64,000 nt of DNA. It comes from Gari tellinella. Its lineage: Eukaryota; Mollusca; Bivalvia; Cardiida; Psammobiidae. The stretch is from NCBI GenBank assembly GCA_922989275.2, contig OV277861.1, positions 97,626,993-97,690,992 on the forward strand. Reading direction: 5' to 3'. The translations under genes were made by a program, and so were the position numbers. How positions within the stretch are numbered: position 1 is the first letter of the stretch; each line of letters starts with the position of its first letter. The notes below the pieces were generated by a model. It was not told the DNA's origin. It saw nothing but the letters and a program-made list of their open reading frames with translations, and did not search any database. Positions 1-20,017 of this stretch are shown piece by piece.

Positions 1-163
1 CGTACAAAAACAGGTTACAGCTTAAAGCAAGGTGACAGTAAAATAGAAAGCTCTTTATGAAGCTTTCTGTTTTACTTTCACCTTGCTTTAGGCAGCCACC
101 TGCCTCATAAACAAATTAATTTACTTAATTGAATGGTTGTTATAGAGAGGTTTTACTGTATAC
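1..163. repeat. F1 MITE (mariner-like ends, core B), cut by window edge
   Basis: Right part of an F1 element. It holds the core hairpin (arms around GCTTAAAGCAAGGTGACAGT and its complement) and the right terminus GAGAGGTTTTACTG followed by TA. Other F1 copies with both ends show TA|CAGTAAAACCTCTCTAT on the left. Confidence 0.8.
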
Positions 164-291
164 TACTGAACATAAAACTTTTAGGGCCGCATATACAAAG
201 GAGCAAGCCAAACATTTCCAACAGCTTCCCTTTGATTTCTCAAACAAACTCATGTTCTATTTTCTTAACTGTTGCTTTGAAATAATCTTAA

Positions 292-497
292 CCCTTAGCC
301 TGCCACTCAGGACTATAGCTCCATATGCAAACAGCTTGGATCCGGATGAGACGCCGAGTAACTCGGCGTCTCATCCTGGTCCAAGCTGTTTGACACTCTG
401 ACAACATTTTCAGCAATTTTGAGCAACTTTGAAGCACTTTGAAACTCGAAGCAGACGAGAAATATAGCAGACGACAATTTATTTGGCAGGCTAATGG
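292..497. repeat. F3 MITE (piggyBac-like ends, core A)
   Basis: Flanked by TTAA at 288-291 and 498-501. The ends are CCCTTAGCCTGCCA and its near complement TGGCAGGCTAATGG. The centre is a long hairpin with arms AAACAGCTTGGATCCGGATG and complement meeting at CGAGTAACTCG. Nearly identical copies lie at 3980-4185 and 6372-6567, so the family spread recently. The TTAA/CCC signature is typical of piggyBac-mobilised elements. Confidence 0.88.
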
Positions 498-867
498 TTA
501 ACATATACCGTAAAACCTTTCTATTATGACCACTAATTATGCTAACTATCCAGTGTTTAAGGTAGCTGTCTACTTTAATCAAACAATTTGGATCCTGATC
601 AGGTTGCAAGTAATTTGGAGTTAGATCAAGTTCCAAACTATTCAACACTCAGTTTTTAATAAATCGTCAATGTCTTTAATAGCCTGTGAATTTCTATATT
701 TTCTGAAGAGCAAAAAACAACATCTTCACCAGCTGTACCCAAATATGTGATCATTTATTTTAGGTGGGTATAGTTCTAATGAAATAAATTGTTCAGGATT
801 TAGATATTTTTGTTTTACTGTTGAAGTGCCATACTAATAAAGTTCCCAAGTTGCTTCCTTGTGACGT

Positions 868-1371
868 AACCCATTTATCCATAGATACACATATTTAAAT
901 TTTTCCTCCAATAAAGAGAATAGTTCCAATATACACAATCGGTCTATCACAAATGTGTATCATCAGAAATATTTTTTCTATATTCTAGCAGATGATAGCT
1001 TAAAGCAGGCTGAAAGTAAGGCAGAATGTGCCTGAAGGCACATTCTGCTCTTCTCTTTCTATCTTGTCTATGTGACGACTTGGCATACTGGAAACACGCT
1101 ATGGATTTAAGTTTAATGTTTAACCTATTACCCCATAGCCTGATTCTAGTTTTGAAAACAGGTGATCACTTAAAGCAGGTTAAAAGTAAAGCAGAATGTG
1201 CCTCAAGGCACATTCTGCTTTACTTTCAACCTACTTTAAGCTACCATCTGCTAAAATATAGAAAATAGTTCTTATCATAGTTACATATTCATAACTGTAT
1301 AAATTGGAGCTATTTTCCGCAGTGAAGAAATGAATTAAAGGCGTTAAAATGCGTAAGTATGGGGTAATGGG
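868..1371. repeat. Two F2 MITEs: truncated (868-1090) and complete (1124-1371)
   Basis: The complete copy lies between TTAA at 1120-1123 and 1372-1375. Its ends are ACCCCATAGCCTG and TATGGGGTAATGGG. The core B hairpin arms are CTTAAAGCAGGTTAAAAGTA and complement, with the turn GCCTCAAGGC. The copy before it keeps only its flank and core and loses its end near 1090. Confidence 0.82.
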
Positions 1372-1635
1372 TTAAGATGTCAGTAAGAGCACTTATAGTA
1401 CATGTATGATGAACACTAGAATTACTACACTAGATAACTATTGCAGATGGATTCTCAATTCTAACATGACATGTGTTTTTGTCACTATGATAAAGGAGGA
1501 AGGTTATCATGATATATCTGAAACGTTTAACAACGCTTTTCCATTTCCTCCCCTAGTTAAATTATCATTCATCTTATTTTTTTTTAGAAATTTCAAACAT
1601 TATTTATACAGCTGGTAAACACCAAAAACTTTTAA

Positions 1636-2236
1636 CCCATTACCCCATAAATAGACCTTTTTACGCCTCAAATTTATTCCTCCACTGAAGAAATAAGTTC
1701 AAATTTTTACAGTAATGAACATGTAACATACAAAAAATGTTCTTTATTCTAGCAGATGGTAGCTTAAAGCAGGCTGAAAGTAAAGCAAAATGTGTCTTAA
1801 GGCACATTCTGCTTTACTTTCAACCTGTTTTATGTGGTCACCTAGTTTCAAAACTATTGGGTTTTGGGGTAATGGGTTAAACCCATGTAACATGCCATTT
1901 TCCCATTGTTCTGTCTTATCTCGTGTAATGTGTGTTCTGTGTCAAATGGTGGATCAGTAAACAGACCTTGTGTGTGTGAAGTTCTCTGCTGTACAACAAT
2001 CATATTAACCCTTTTTCTTGAATTTAAAAACGTGACTACTTAAAGCAGGTTGAAAGTAAAGCAGAATGCGCCTTAAATCGCATTCTGCTTTACTTTCAAC
2101 CAGCTTAAAGCCAACACCTGCTAGAATAAATAAAATATTTCTTATGATACATTTTCATGACTGTATAAATTTGAACTATTTTCTTCAGCGGAGGAATAAA
2201 CTGAATGCGCTAAAAGTCACTTCTATTGGGGAAAGG
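1636..2236. repeat. Two F2 MITEs (1636-1876 and 2009-2236)
   Basis: The first is flanked by TTAA at 1632-1635 and 1877-1880 and lies in reverse orientation. The second has TTAA on the left (2005-2008) and a decayed right flank GTAA. Both hold core B and the characteristic sub-terminal stretch containing TTCTTCAG(T/C)GGAGGAATAAA. The 130 bp between them hold nothing recognisable. Confidence 0.82.
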
Positions 2237-2764
2237 GTAATCTTATATTTGATGTAAGTTTGCTGTGGGGTTGTTTAGATTTTTGTAAAACCCACATCTT
2301 ACAAGGGAAGTAATTTGGTCTAAAAACTGCATCCACAGAGGAAAAAAGGCGTGAACATGTTTTCCATTCAAATGAATTGTTTTTAAAAGCTGGTTATGTT
2401 AGAATTAAAATAAGTTCCTCCCTTCCATCATTAAACATTCTTGGACACTGACTGGTTATTGTGATGCGCCAAACTTAGTGGTCTGAATAATATGAATTCC
2501 TGCGCATTAAAACTCCCAACTGTTTTCTTATACCATTTAACAACAGTAACCAAGATTCTTTTGATTCTTACATTACCAGCTTAGAAAAATGATTAATAAA
2601 CATCTGGTGAGACATCAGGACTGAAATGGATGTACAATCTTTCCATCATTTCATTTTCTGTAAATTCAGCTTTTTACTTCAAATCCTAGCTAATTCAAGT
2701 ACTCAAAGAAACTCTATATCAGTGGAAAACAAAACAAAACCCTTTGAGAGATAAGGCTCCTTAA

Positions 2765-3267
2765 CCCATTACCCCATAGCCTGTTTCTAATTTTGAAGAC
2801 ATATGACCACTTAAAGCAGGTTGAAAGTAAAGCAGAATGCGCCTTCAGCGCATTCTGCTTTACTTTCAGCCTGCTTTAAGATCTATAACATCTGCTAGGA
2901 TATAGGAAATATTTATTAGGTTGGATATTATTGACTGTATAAATTGGAACTGTTTTCTTCAGAGGAGGAATGCTTTAAAGGCGTTAAAAGGTGTACTTAT
3001 GGGGTAATGGGTTAACCTAATACTCCATAAATACGCCTTCTCAGGCCTTTAATTTACTCTTTACTAATGAAGAAAAAAGTTTCTCTTGATACAAGCATGT
3101 ATATGTACCATATGAAATATTTTCTATATCCTAGCAGATGGTAGCTTAATGCAGGCTGAAAGAAAAGCAGAATGCATCTTAACTTAAGGCACATTCTGCT
3201 TTACTGTCAACTTGTTTTAAGTGGCCTCCAATCTCCAAAACTATTAAACAGGCTATAGGATACTGGG
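2765..3267. repeat. Two abutting F2 MITEs sharing one TTAA
   Basis: Copy one spans 2765-3011 and copy two 3016-3267, in opposite orientation. Outer TTAA sites are at 2761-2764 and 3268-3271, and the single TTAA at 3012-3015 serves both. Both contain core B. The preceding 500 bp (2240-2760) show no gene or clear repeat. Confidence 0.83.
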
Positions 3268-3609
3268 TTAAAAAAGGTTGCAAACAAGAGGCATAAGGGC
3301 CTAAAATGCTCACATGATTACATAGGCACACCTCTTAAAACAAGCTGAGCTAAAAAGTGGTGACCATATTGGATTTCAATTATTGTTACACAGAGTCTCA
3401 TCATGATTCAAATTGTTTCATGGTTTTCACCCCTAGCATGCTAAGAGTAAATAACTGTTTTATCTCTCATAAAATAAAAGTTGATCTCAAGAGAAGACTA
3501 ATATCACATCCTATATAACTTCAATAGGAACAACAACCCTTAATTTCCACATGATAAGCACACCTTAAAATATAATATGTATGTGTACAGTAAAAATTAA
3601 AAGTTTGTA

Positions 3610-3796
3610 CAGTAAAACCTCTCTATTATGACAACTAAATTGTGTTATAAGGGTTTTACGACAGGTGAATTAAAGCAAGGTAACAGTAAAATAAACAGCT
3701 ACTCCAGGAGCTTTCTGTTTTACTGTTGCCTTGCTTTACACATACGCCTGTCTTTTATACATTCAATTTGTTAGTGGTCATAATAGAGTTTTACTG
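3610..3796. repeat. F1 MITE (mariner-like ends, core B)
   Basis: Flanked by TA; ends CAGTAAAACCTCTCTATTA and TAATAGAGTTTTACTG. The core hairpin carries the turn AGCTACTCCAGGAGCT. It abuts an F8 fragment at 3799 with a shared TA. Confidence 0.85.
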
Positions 3797-3798
3797 TA

Positions 3799-3915
3799 CA
3801 GTCAAACTTTGATATCTCCAACTCGTTTAACTCGAATTATCGGATAGTTCGACATATGAACTGCATGATTCCATGCTCGGTTAAGTCAAGCATACCCATA
3901 TTTCAAAGTTGAAAC
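3799..3915. repeat. F8 MITE fragment
   Basis: Left half of the F8 family. Full copies at 34332-34524 and 60241-60417 have ends CAGTCGAACTTCGATATCT and complement between TA sites. This one stops in the arm GTTGAAACTTGGCTAG. Confidence 0.75.
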
Positions 3916-3979
3916 TTGGCTAGTTTAGAAATGTTATTGAGAAAATTCTATTTTAAGAACAGTAGCAGAAGACAATTAA

Positions 3980-4185
3980 CCCTTAGCCCGCCAAATAAAT
4001 TGTCGTCTGCTATATTTCTCGTCTGCTTCAAGTTTCAAAGTGCTTCAAAGTTGCTCAAAATTGCTGAAAATGTTGTCCGAGTGTCAAACAGCTTGGATCC
4101 GGATGAGACGCCGAGTTACTCGGCGTCTCATCCGGATCTAAGCTGTTTGCATATGGAGCTATAGTCGTTAGTGGCAGGCTAAGGG
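3980..4185. repeat. F3 MITE (piggyBac-like ends, core A), reverse orientation
   Basis: TTAA at 3976-3979 and 4186-4189. Very close to the copies at 292 and 6372, with the same CGAGTTACTCG turn in the core hairpin. Confidence 0.88.
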
Positions 4186-4333
4186 TTAAATTACCGAGCA
4201 TGCACAGAGTAAAGGGACCACTCAAACAGTATACAATTGTTGTCTTAAACACATGTGTAAGCTTAAATGCAGGTGAAAAAAGATGCCAAAAGCTTGTATA
4301 GGACATTAACGCACTACCTTCGTCCTGCCTTAA

Positions 4334-4564
4334 ACCATTACCCCATTAATACACCTCTAATTTATTCCTCCATTGAAGACAAAAGTTCCAATTTATACAA
4401 TCATTAAATTTTCATAGTAAGAAATATTTCACATATATCCCAGCTGATGGTAAACAAGCGGACAGTAAAGCAGAATGCACTGTAACGTGCATTCTGCTTT
4501 ACCCTATATCTGCTTTAAGCAGTCACCTACCTTCAATTCTAGGAACAGGCTATGGGCTAATGGG
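4334..4564. repeat. F2 MITE
   Basis: TTAA at 4330-4333 and 4565-4568. The core B arms are shortened to TGGTAAACAAGCGGACAGTA but still pair around GCACTGTAACGTGC. Confidence 0.8.
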
Positions 4565-4618
4565 TTAAGCAGTCTCTTGTGTACATGATTACTCGTTCAG
4601 TAGTCACTTAATACTATT

Positions 4619-4843
4619 CCAGGGACCAAGATAAGGGGAGCATTTGAAAAACTAAATATTTATGTTTGCATTAAACCCTATGGTGTGACTACTCATTAGC
4701 ATCGCCTCAAATGATTCTAATTGACTACTCATTAGCATCGCCTCAAATGATTCTAATAAGTAGTCACACCATAGAGTTTGGCGCTGAAATGCTTGATATA
4801 ATGTTGGATTTGCTCAGATTACTCCCTCTTATCTTGAGCCCGA
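4619..4843. repeat. F5 MITE with duplicated hairpin turn
   Basis: Ends CAGGGACCAAGATAAGGGG and TCTTATCTTGAGCCCG. The centre, ACCCTATGGTGTGACTAC, is followed by two copies of a unit of about 36 bp (GACTACTCATTAGCATCGCC... ) before the complementary arm. Other F5 copies have a single unit with a GTCTCTTCGAGAC turn. Confidence 0.82.
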
Positions 4844-4864
4844 CAAGTTCACCTACATCTTAAA

Positions 4865-5057
4865 CAGGGCTCCAGATAAAGGGAGTATTTCAAAAACTAA
4901 AATCTTTATTTCTGCATTAAACCCTATGGTGTCACTACTCATTAGAATCGTCTTGAAGAGACGATTCTAATGAGTAGTAACACCATAGGTTTTGATGTTG
5001 AAATGAGTGAGAAAATGTTGGATTTGTTCAGTTTACTCCCTCTTATCTGGAGCCCTG
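4865..5057. repeat. F5 MITE, complete
   Basis: Ends CAGGGCTCCAGATAA and TTATCTGGAGCCCTG, flanked by TTAAA at 4860-4864 and 5058-5062. Core C hairpin: CTCATTAGAATCGTCTTGAA pairs with the following arm. On the minus strand it supplies the first AATAAA (4910-4905) downstream of the CHIC stop codon. Confidence 0.87.
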
Positions 5058-5315
5058 TTAAAACATGACATGGAATAGCTCATCGTAAAGTCCCAATACT
5101 TTATCCTTTGGCCACTGTTGGTGTTGACCTCTGTTGCTAACGTGACTTGTGCCTTGGTGACATTGGTCCAAACATCTGTCTATGTGACTATGACTGTGTT
5201 ACAATATAACATGATCAAAAACCCCTGACTGTCGTCCAGTGTCATGTGACTTGTAACACAAACATCACAAATAAATCAGGTCCTTCTATATATCTGCACT
5301 AGCCAATACACAGGG

Positions 5316-15537
<10,222 letters not shown>

Positions 15538-15639
15538 TGTTTTGATGAGAAATGTGTTTCTCAACGTGTACGCACATTTGGATGACGTTTAGGGAATTTT
15601 CAAGGGGAATAACTTTGGAAATGTCAATTAAAACATACG

Positions 15640-16660
15640 GTGTTAGGGTAAAAATTACACTAATCGTGAGAATAGCTCATAATTTTTTTTATTGATCACC
15701 TGTAAATCTAATTAAATTAAAAAGGACTAGGTTCCCTAAGGGGTGAAATTGGCCCCATTTCAGATTTCACCAGAAACATCACAGTGTGATGCTGGTAGTG
15801 GAGAATGAAAGAAAATAACTTTTTTTGGCTCAATAATACAGATCATGTTGCCACAGTCCAGAGACCATACATACATGTATGTATGGTCTCTGAACAATCT
15901 CAACAAATTTAATATACTCATTTACACCAATTATTGAGCATATCGTTATTGGAACATGTATTTTGACAACTTTAAAATACAACAATATGATATAGCATTA
16001 GCCCATTTGAAAATGACAACACTTAATGAAAAAATAAAGATACTGTTACCATAGCAACCAGCAAAATTTGCTCTAGAAATACCTGACTCTATATAGTTTT
16101 TTGATATGTTGTGTTGTAATTTGATTTTACTGTGACATCAATACGACGATGTACGAAACATGATACATCTATGGCACATTATCACACTCAGGGTAAATTT
16201 TGTTGCTATAGTAACCAATACAACCAATTCTTACTGAAGATAGGTTAACAAATTGGTGAAATCGGTTTCATTTTAGATTTCACCAAAATTTCACACTTTG
16301 ATGCTGGTGGAGGATAATGGAAGCAAATAAATATAAATTTCTTGAAAAAAAAGACCATGTTGCCATAGCAACCATTTTAATCTACTCTGCTAAAACCAGT
16401 CACATGTCTTTCATATAATCAATTTGCATTCTTTTTAGAGATGGTGATACGTGAACGCCAGTAAGTAAGTAAGAGGTGGTCATATGAAGTTTTACAGTAC
16501 CAAAGTAGAAATTTATCTGGAGTTCTGTCAAGTCGCCGTTGAGAAAGGACAACAATTTTAACGGGGAATCTTCTCTGAACGACACAGGTAGGCTGTAAAG
16601 TTAACCGATTTTCAAGGCCTCCATCCTTAACAGACATAGGCAGTGCAAATCGACATTCAC
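15640..16660. other. Upstream of CHIC: imperfect repeat units, no gene recognised
   Basis: Two related stretches (from about 15748 and 16256) share AGATTTCACCA, GATGCTGGT and CATGTTGCCA(C/T)AG. A 39-bp perfect hairpin GAGACCATACATACATGTAT and complement lies near 15855-15893. A minus-strand frame around 16590-16400 (FREDSPLKLLSFLNGDLTEL) has a possible acceptor, but I do not recognise it and did not call it. Confidence 0.4.
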
Positions 16661-16713
16661 TAAGTAAACCAACTCAAGGATCCAAATACCCGAGGGCGAC
16701 TCTTTCCCTTCAA

Positions 16714-16791
16714 CTTGCTTGCTTTATTCGTTTTTACGTCTCTTTCCCGGGGTACTCTATTACACAGATCTAACCCATGATCGGGGGAGCG
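16714..16791 (-). mobile_element. 78-bp truncated SINE tail with 13-bp target duplication
   Basis: Direct repeats TCTTTCCCTTCAA at 16701-16713 and 16792-16804 bracket 78 bp. Within it, GTTTTTACGTCTCTTTC resembles the 3' end of the SINE at 5540-5820 (TTTTACGTCGCTTTC on the plus strand). This fits a severely 5'-truncated retroposition. Confidence 0.55.
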
Positions 16792-16808
16792 TCTTTCCCT
16801 TCAATGTC

Positions 16809-16959
16809 AGGGTCCAAGGTTATAAAGCGTTTGAGCTGGGACAGAGTGTGTTCTCAAGCATTTGATTGGTCAAATTTGAGCCTAGGCTAAAATCTGACCA
16901 ATCGAATGCTTGAGAACGACTTTAGACTCAACTGAAAAGCTTTATAACCTTGGACCCAG
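16809..16959. repeat. F10 hairpin element
   Basis: Arms CCAAGGTTATAAAGCGTTTG AGCTG and AACTGAAAAGCTTTATAACCTTGG, with an inner pair CAAGCATTTGATTGGTC/GACCAATCGAATGCTTG. Related copies lie near 35855-36010, 40148-40291, 41306-41426 and 46931-47032. Confidence 0.8.
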
Positions 16960-17136
16960 ACATACATATCATAACTTAAGGCATCCTCACGTTACCAAGG
17001 AAATTGCCGTTTTGATTTCGATTAGGTCTTTAATTGTACGTAACATGGGCCCAAATTGTCTGAAAGGGTCTTGAAAGGATTTAAACTACTGTATAATAAT
17101 TTATTCAACAGTTAGTAGCATTAAGGCACTGCTTAA

Positions 17137-17357
17137 CCCATTTGTGCCAACGATCCTATATACGGGACTTAGGCAAACAGTGTAGACTCTGATCAGACGC
17201 CGCATAATGCGGCGTCTGATCAGAGTTTACACTGTTTGTTGTAAAGAATTTAAATATGAAACAGAACGAAAATGAAAATTTAGATCAGGCACCCCTTAGA
17301 TAAAAAATGGACTAATCCAGTATATAAGCATGGAAGAATCCACTGGGCACAAATGGG
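17137..17357. repeat. F6 MITE (piggyBac-like ends, core A), intact
   Basis: TTAA at 17133-17136 and 17358-17361; ends CCCATTTGTGCCAACGATCC and GGGCACAAATGGG. Core arms AAACAGTGTAGACTCTGATC AGACGCCGC and complement meet at ATAAT with a single mismatch. Confidence 0.9.
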
Positions 17358-17361
17358 TTAA

Positions 17362-18019
17362 ACGAGCCCTTCTATTTATTGCTTTAAAAATACACATTTA
17401 AACACCCCTTCATATACGTGCTCTTAATTGCGGCATTGTTGATGCAATGGTTGTTACAGAACACATTTTTCAAGGGTGAATAATTGCATGCGGTATGTTT
17501 TGTTAGATACAAATATAAGCGTTTAAATACGTATTGCGTATATCAGGTATATTTGGTATGTGGGAAAAGAAATATTTAATGAACAAATTCAAGTGGGTCA
17601 TCGGAGTTAAGCCGTAAAATTATTAATATTGTGTTTGGCACTTGTATTTAAAATCAAAAGATTATATCTTAATTTATGTTAAACTGGTATTCGTCTTATC
17701 ATTATTCTGCTGGGCGCTGATAGACCGACTTTTGCAATATGTGTGGATCCGGACCAACGGTATAATAATCCGAGACCTGGTCAGTATGTAGACTGTTAGA
17801 TACTCATCAATAAAATGATAAATTAAAAAGAAGTAGCATGATTTAAAAGCAAATGCATTACTTGAAGCTCATGGCATTAACGCATGAGGACATTTGTCAA
17901 TGGGGAGTATTTTGCATCGGATGTTTGACACTGTTATTGTAACCATTGTCTTCGCAATATCTTAATCAGGTGTATTGATGACGGGCTTTGTATTGACGAC
18001 AAAGTATATCAGTCAGCCA
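17362..18019. other. Featureless intergenic DNA
   Basis: About 650 bp of A/T-rich sequence between MITEs, upstream of both divergent genes. No exon, RNA gene or repeat end was recognised. Confidence 0.5.
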
Positions 18020-18227
18020 CAGTAAAACCTCTCTATTACGACCACTAAATAGTGTTGATTATTATGTGTTTACGGCAGGTGACTGCTTAAAGCAATGTGA
18101 CAGTAAAACAGAAAGCTCCTACAGGAGCTTTCTGTTTTACTGTCACTTTGCTTTAAGCTATCACCTATCTTTTATACAATCAATTAGCATTCAATTTAGT
18201 GGTCGTACTAGTGAGGTTTTAGAGTAC
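18020..18227. repeat. F1 MITE
   Basis: Left end CAGTAAAACCTCTCTATTAC; right end degraded (GTGAGGTTTTAGAGTA). Core B hairpin arms GCTTAAAGCAATGTGACAGT AAAACAGAAAGCTCC and complement. Confidence 0.85.
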
Positions 18228-18492
18228 AGTATATCATTTAGTCATTTCAGGAGTGTTAAGTTGTATCTGATCAAACTTGTGCATTCGATTTAGTGTTGCC
18301 GTCTATCCATATAGACCGCGTGATATAGCAGGCAACTGGAGTCAGGTATGTAACTACATTTTGGGTGAAAAGCATTTCTTTCTAAACACATGTGCAAAGA
18401 GAACATTATGGTTATCTGTTGACATATTTTTGAACGCTTCTGCTTTACTTGTGAGATATCGATGCTTGTTTTATAGCGCGTTTATACATTAA

Positions 18493-18831
18493 CCCTTTAT
18501 CCAATAGATTGTTTCTAGTTTTAAAGACAGATGTACACTTTAATCAGTTTGAAAGTAAAGCAGAACGAGCATTAAGACGCATTCTGCTTTACTGTCCGCC
18601 TATGAACATCTAGGATATAGAGATTATTTCTTATCGCACATGTTCATAACTGTATAAATTGCATGTATTTTCTTACGTGGAGGAATAAATTAAATGTGTT
18701 AAAAGGCGATTCTAATGGAAGGGTTAACATATTTCTTACAACTACTACTATCGCAATAGTTATTTTCAAACAGTTTAGAACCTACACAGACTCCGCGTAA
18801 CGCGGCGTCTGATCAGAATCCGGATTGTTTG
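18493..18831. repeat. F2 MITE (18493-18724) followed by a core A hairpin (18768-18831)
   Basis: F2 is bracketed by TTAA at 18489-18492 and 18725-18728. The hairpin CAAACAGTTTAGAACC ... GGATTGTTTG has the turn CCGCGTAACGCGG. Its right neighbour (ATTTCAATTTTTCTTCAGCC) resembles that of the hairpin at 20671, so both belong to a further, decayed family. Confidence 0.75.
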
Positions 18832-19122
18832 AAACTCATTTCAATTTTTCTTCAGCCAAAATACCTTTTAAATTTGAGAAATGAAATCAGATAACAATTG
18901 TTTAAAATTGATGCCGTCACATTCTAAGAACACGTTCTGAAACAATAAGCCGTTTAGATGAATATTACTTTATGATTCGCATCTATAAAGCGCTTTTCAT
19001 TAAAAACATTAATTCTTATATTCAAAAGCACTTCTACGTTTTTCCTTGGTATTCTCTATAGACTATTTTGCCTCACACTTAGTCTACTTATAAAAAATAA
19101 GCCCTAAGCTAGTAAATTGACC

Positions 19123-19366
19123 AGGGTTCCGTTTCATAAAACTTCGTACGACAAACACGGTGGTAAGTCAAAACTTTAAAATGCATTTAATTTCTGATTT
19201 TTCGATCTAAGCCTGTCTTGTGGCATCTCTTTGGAATCGTCTTTTAATGACGATTTCAAAATGGATGTCACAAGACAGGGTTAGATGGAGAAAGAAATAA
19301 TACTTGAGAATGTTATTATCTGACTTACGACAACATTGGTCGTACGAAGTTTTATGAAACGGCCCT
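19123..19366. repeat. F9 MITE (core C-like hairpin)
   Basis: Ends GTTTCATAAAACTTCGTACG and complement TACGAAGTTTTATGAAAC. The centre CCTGTCTTGTGGCATCTCTT TGGAATCGTC pairs with the following arm. Better preserved copies lie at 49411-49652 and 59701-59943. Confidence 0.85.
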
Positions 19367-19469
19367 AGATTTATTGACTCTCTGAGCTCAGAGCTTCCAT
19401 ATACAAATCATTTGTTATGTAACTGCTTTTGAAAATGAAACTAGTCACATGTATCATGTTATATGCAGG

Positions 19470-19680
19470 ACTGCCATTTCTCCGAATTTGTCCGAACTTT
19501 TGATATTTGTGTTCTTGCAGATGGTAGCTTAAAGCAGGCTGAAAGTCAGCAGAATGCATCGTAAGGCACATTCTGCTTTACTTCAATCTGATTTAAGTAA
19601 GCGCGCTTGAAAAATAGAAAATTTGGAAATCTTAGCATTTTTCCAGATCAACTTATTGAAGCCCTGCTTATGTTGACATT
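19470..19680. repeat. Composite element carrying a core B fragment
   Basis: Outer sequence GCAGGACTGCCATTTCTCCG and AAATTTGGAAATCTTAGCAT ... GAAGCCCTGC encloses a partial F2 core (GATGGTAGCTTAAAGCAGGC). The element at 58955-59215 has the same outer ends and the same insertion point. Confidence 0.65.
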
Positions 19681-19712
19681 TTTGTTCGATATTTCTGCCA
19701 GTGATACGCATT

Positions 19713-19800
19713 ATATAGTCAACATTCGATATATCGATTTCGCTTAAGTCGTGTATATCCGTATTTCTAAGTTAACTTGGCTAAATCTAATATACAGGTA
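19713..19800. repeat. F8 MITE fragment
   Basis: TATAGTCAACATTCGATATA ... CCGTATTTCTAAGTTAACTTG, matching the left half of F8 with several differences. It lies just upstream of the first MIEAP-like exon. Confidence 0.5.
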
Positions 19801-20017
19801 TTGTCCACTTTTAAAACCTTTCAAGATTTATATAATGAAATTGAACTGTGAAAATACAAGTAATTTCGAGTTCAGTGAATTCGATAACCATTAACAAATA
19901 CGTATTTTTGTTTCAGAACAATTCCATTTTCGGTTCAGCCAGATGCTGTTTTGAGTTTCGGAACACGTTGGTTGTGAAGGGAGGTTCCAGGGAACCATCG
20001 TGGCTTCCTCCAGTACT

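Noticed and set aside
3916..4164. Frames with SASKLLKIAENVVRVSNSL in several places
   Set aside because: These lie inside F3 MITEs; the similarity is DNA repeat similarity, and no start or splice context supports translation.
16400..16637. Two overlapping minus-strand frames upstream of CHIC
   Set aside because: Possible acceptor but no recognisable domain and no partner exons in phase; not called.
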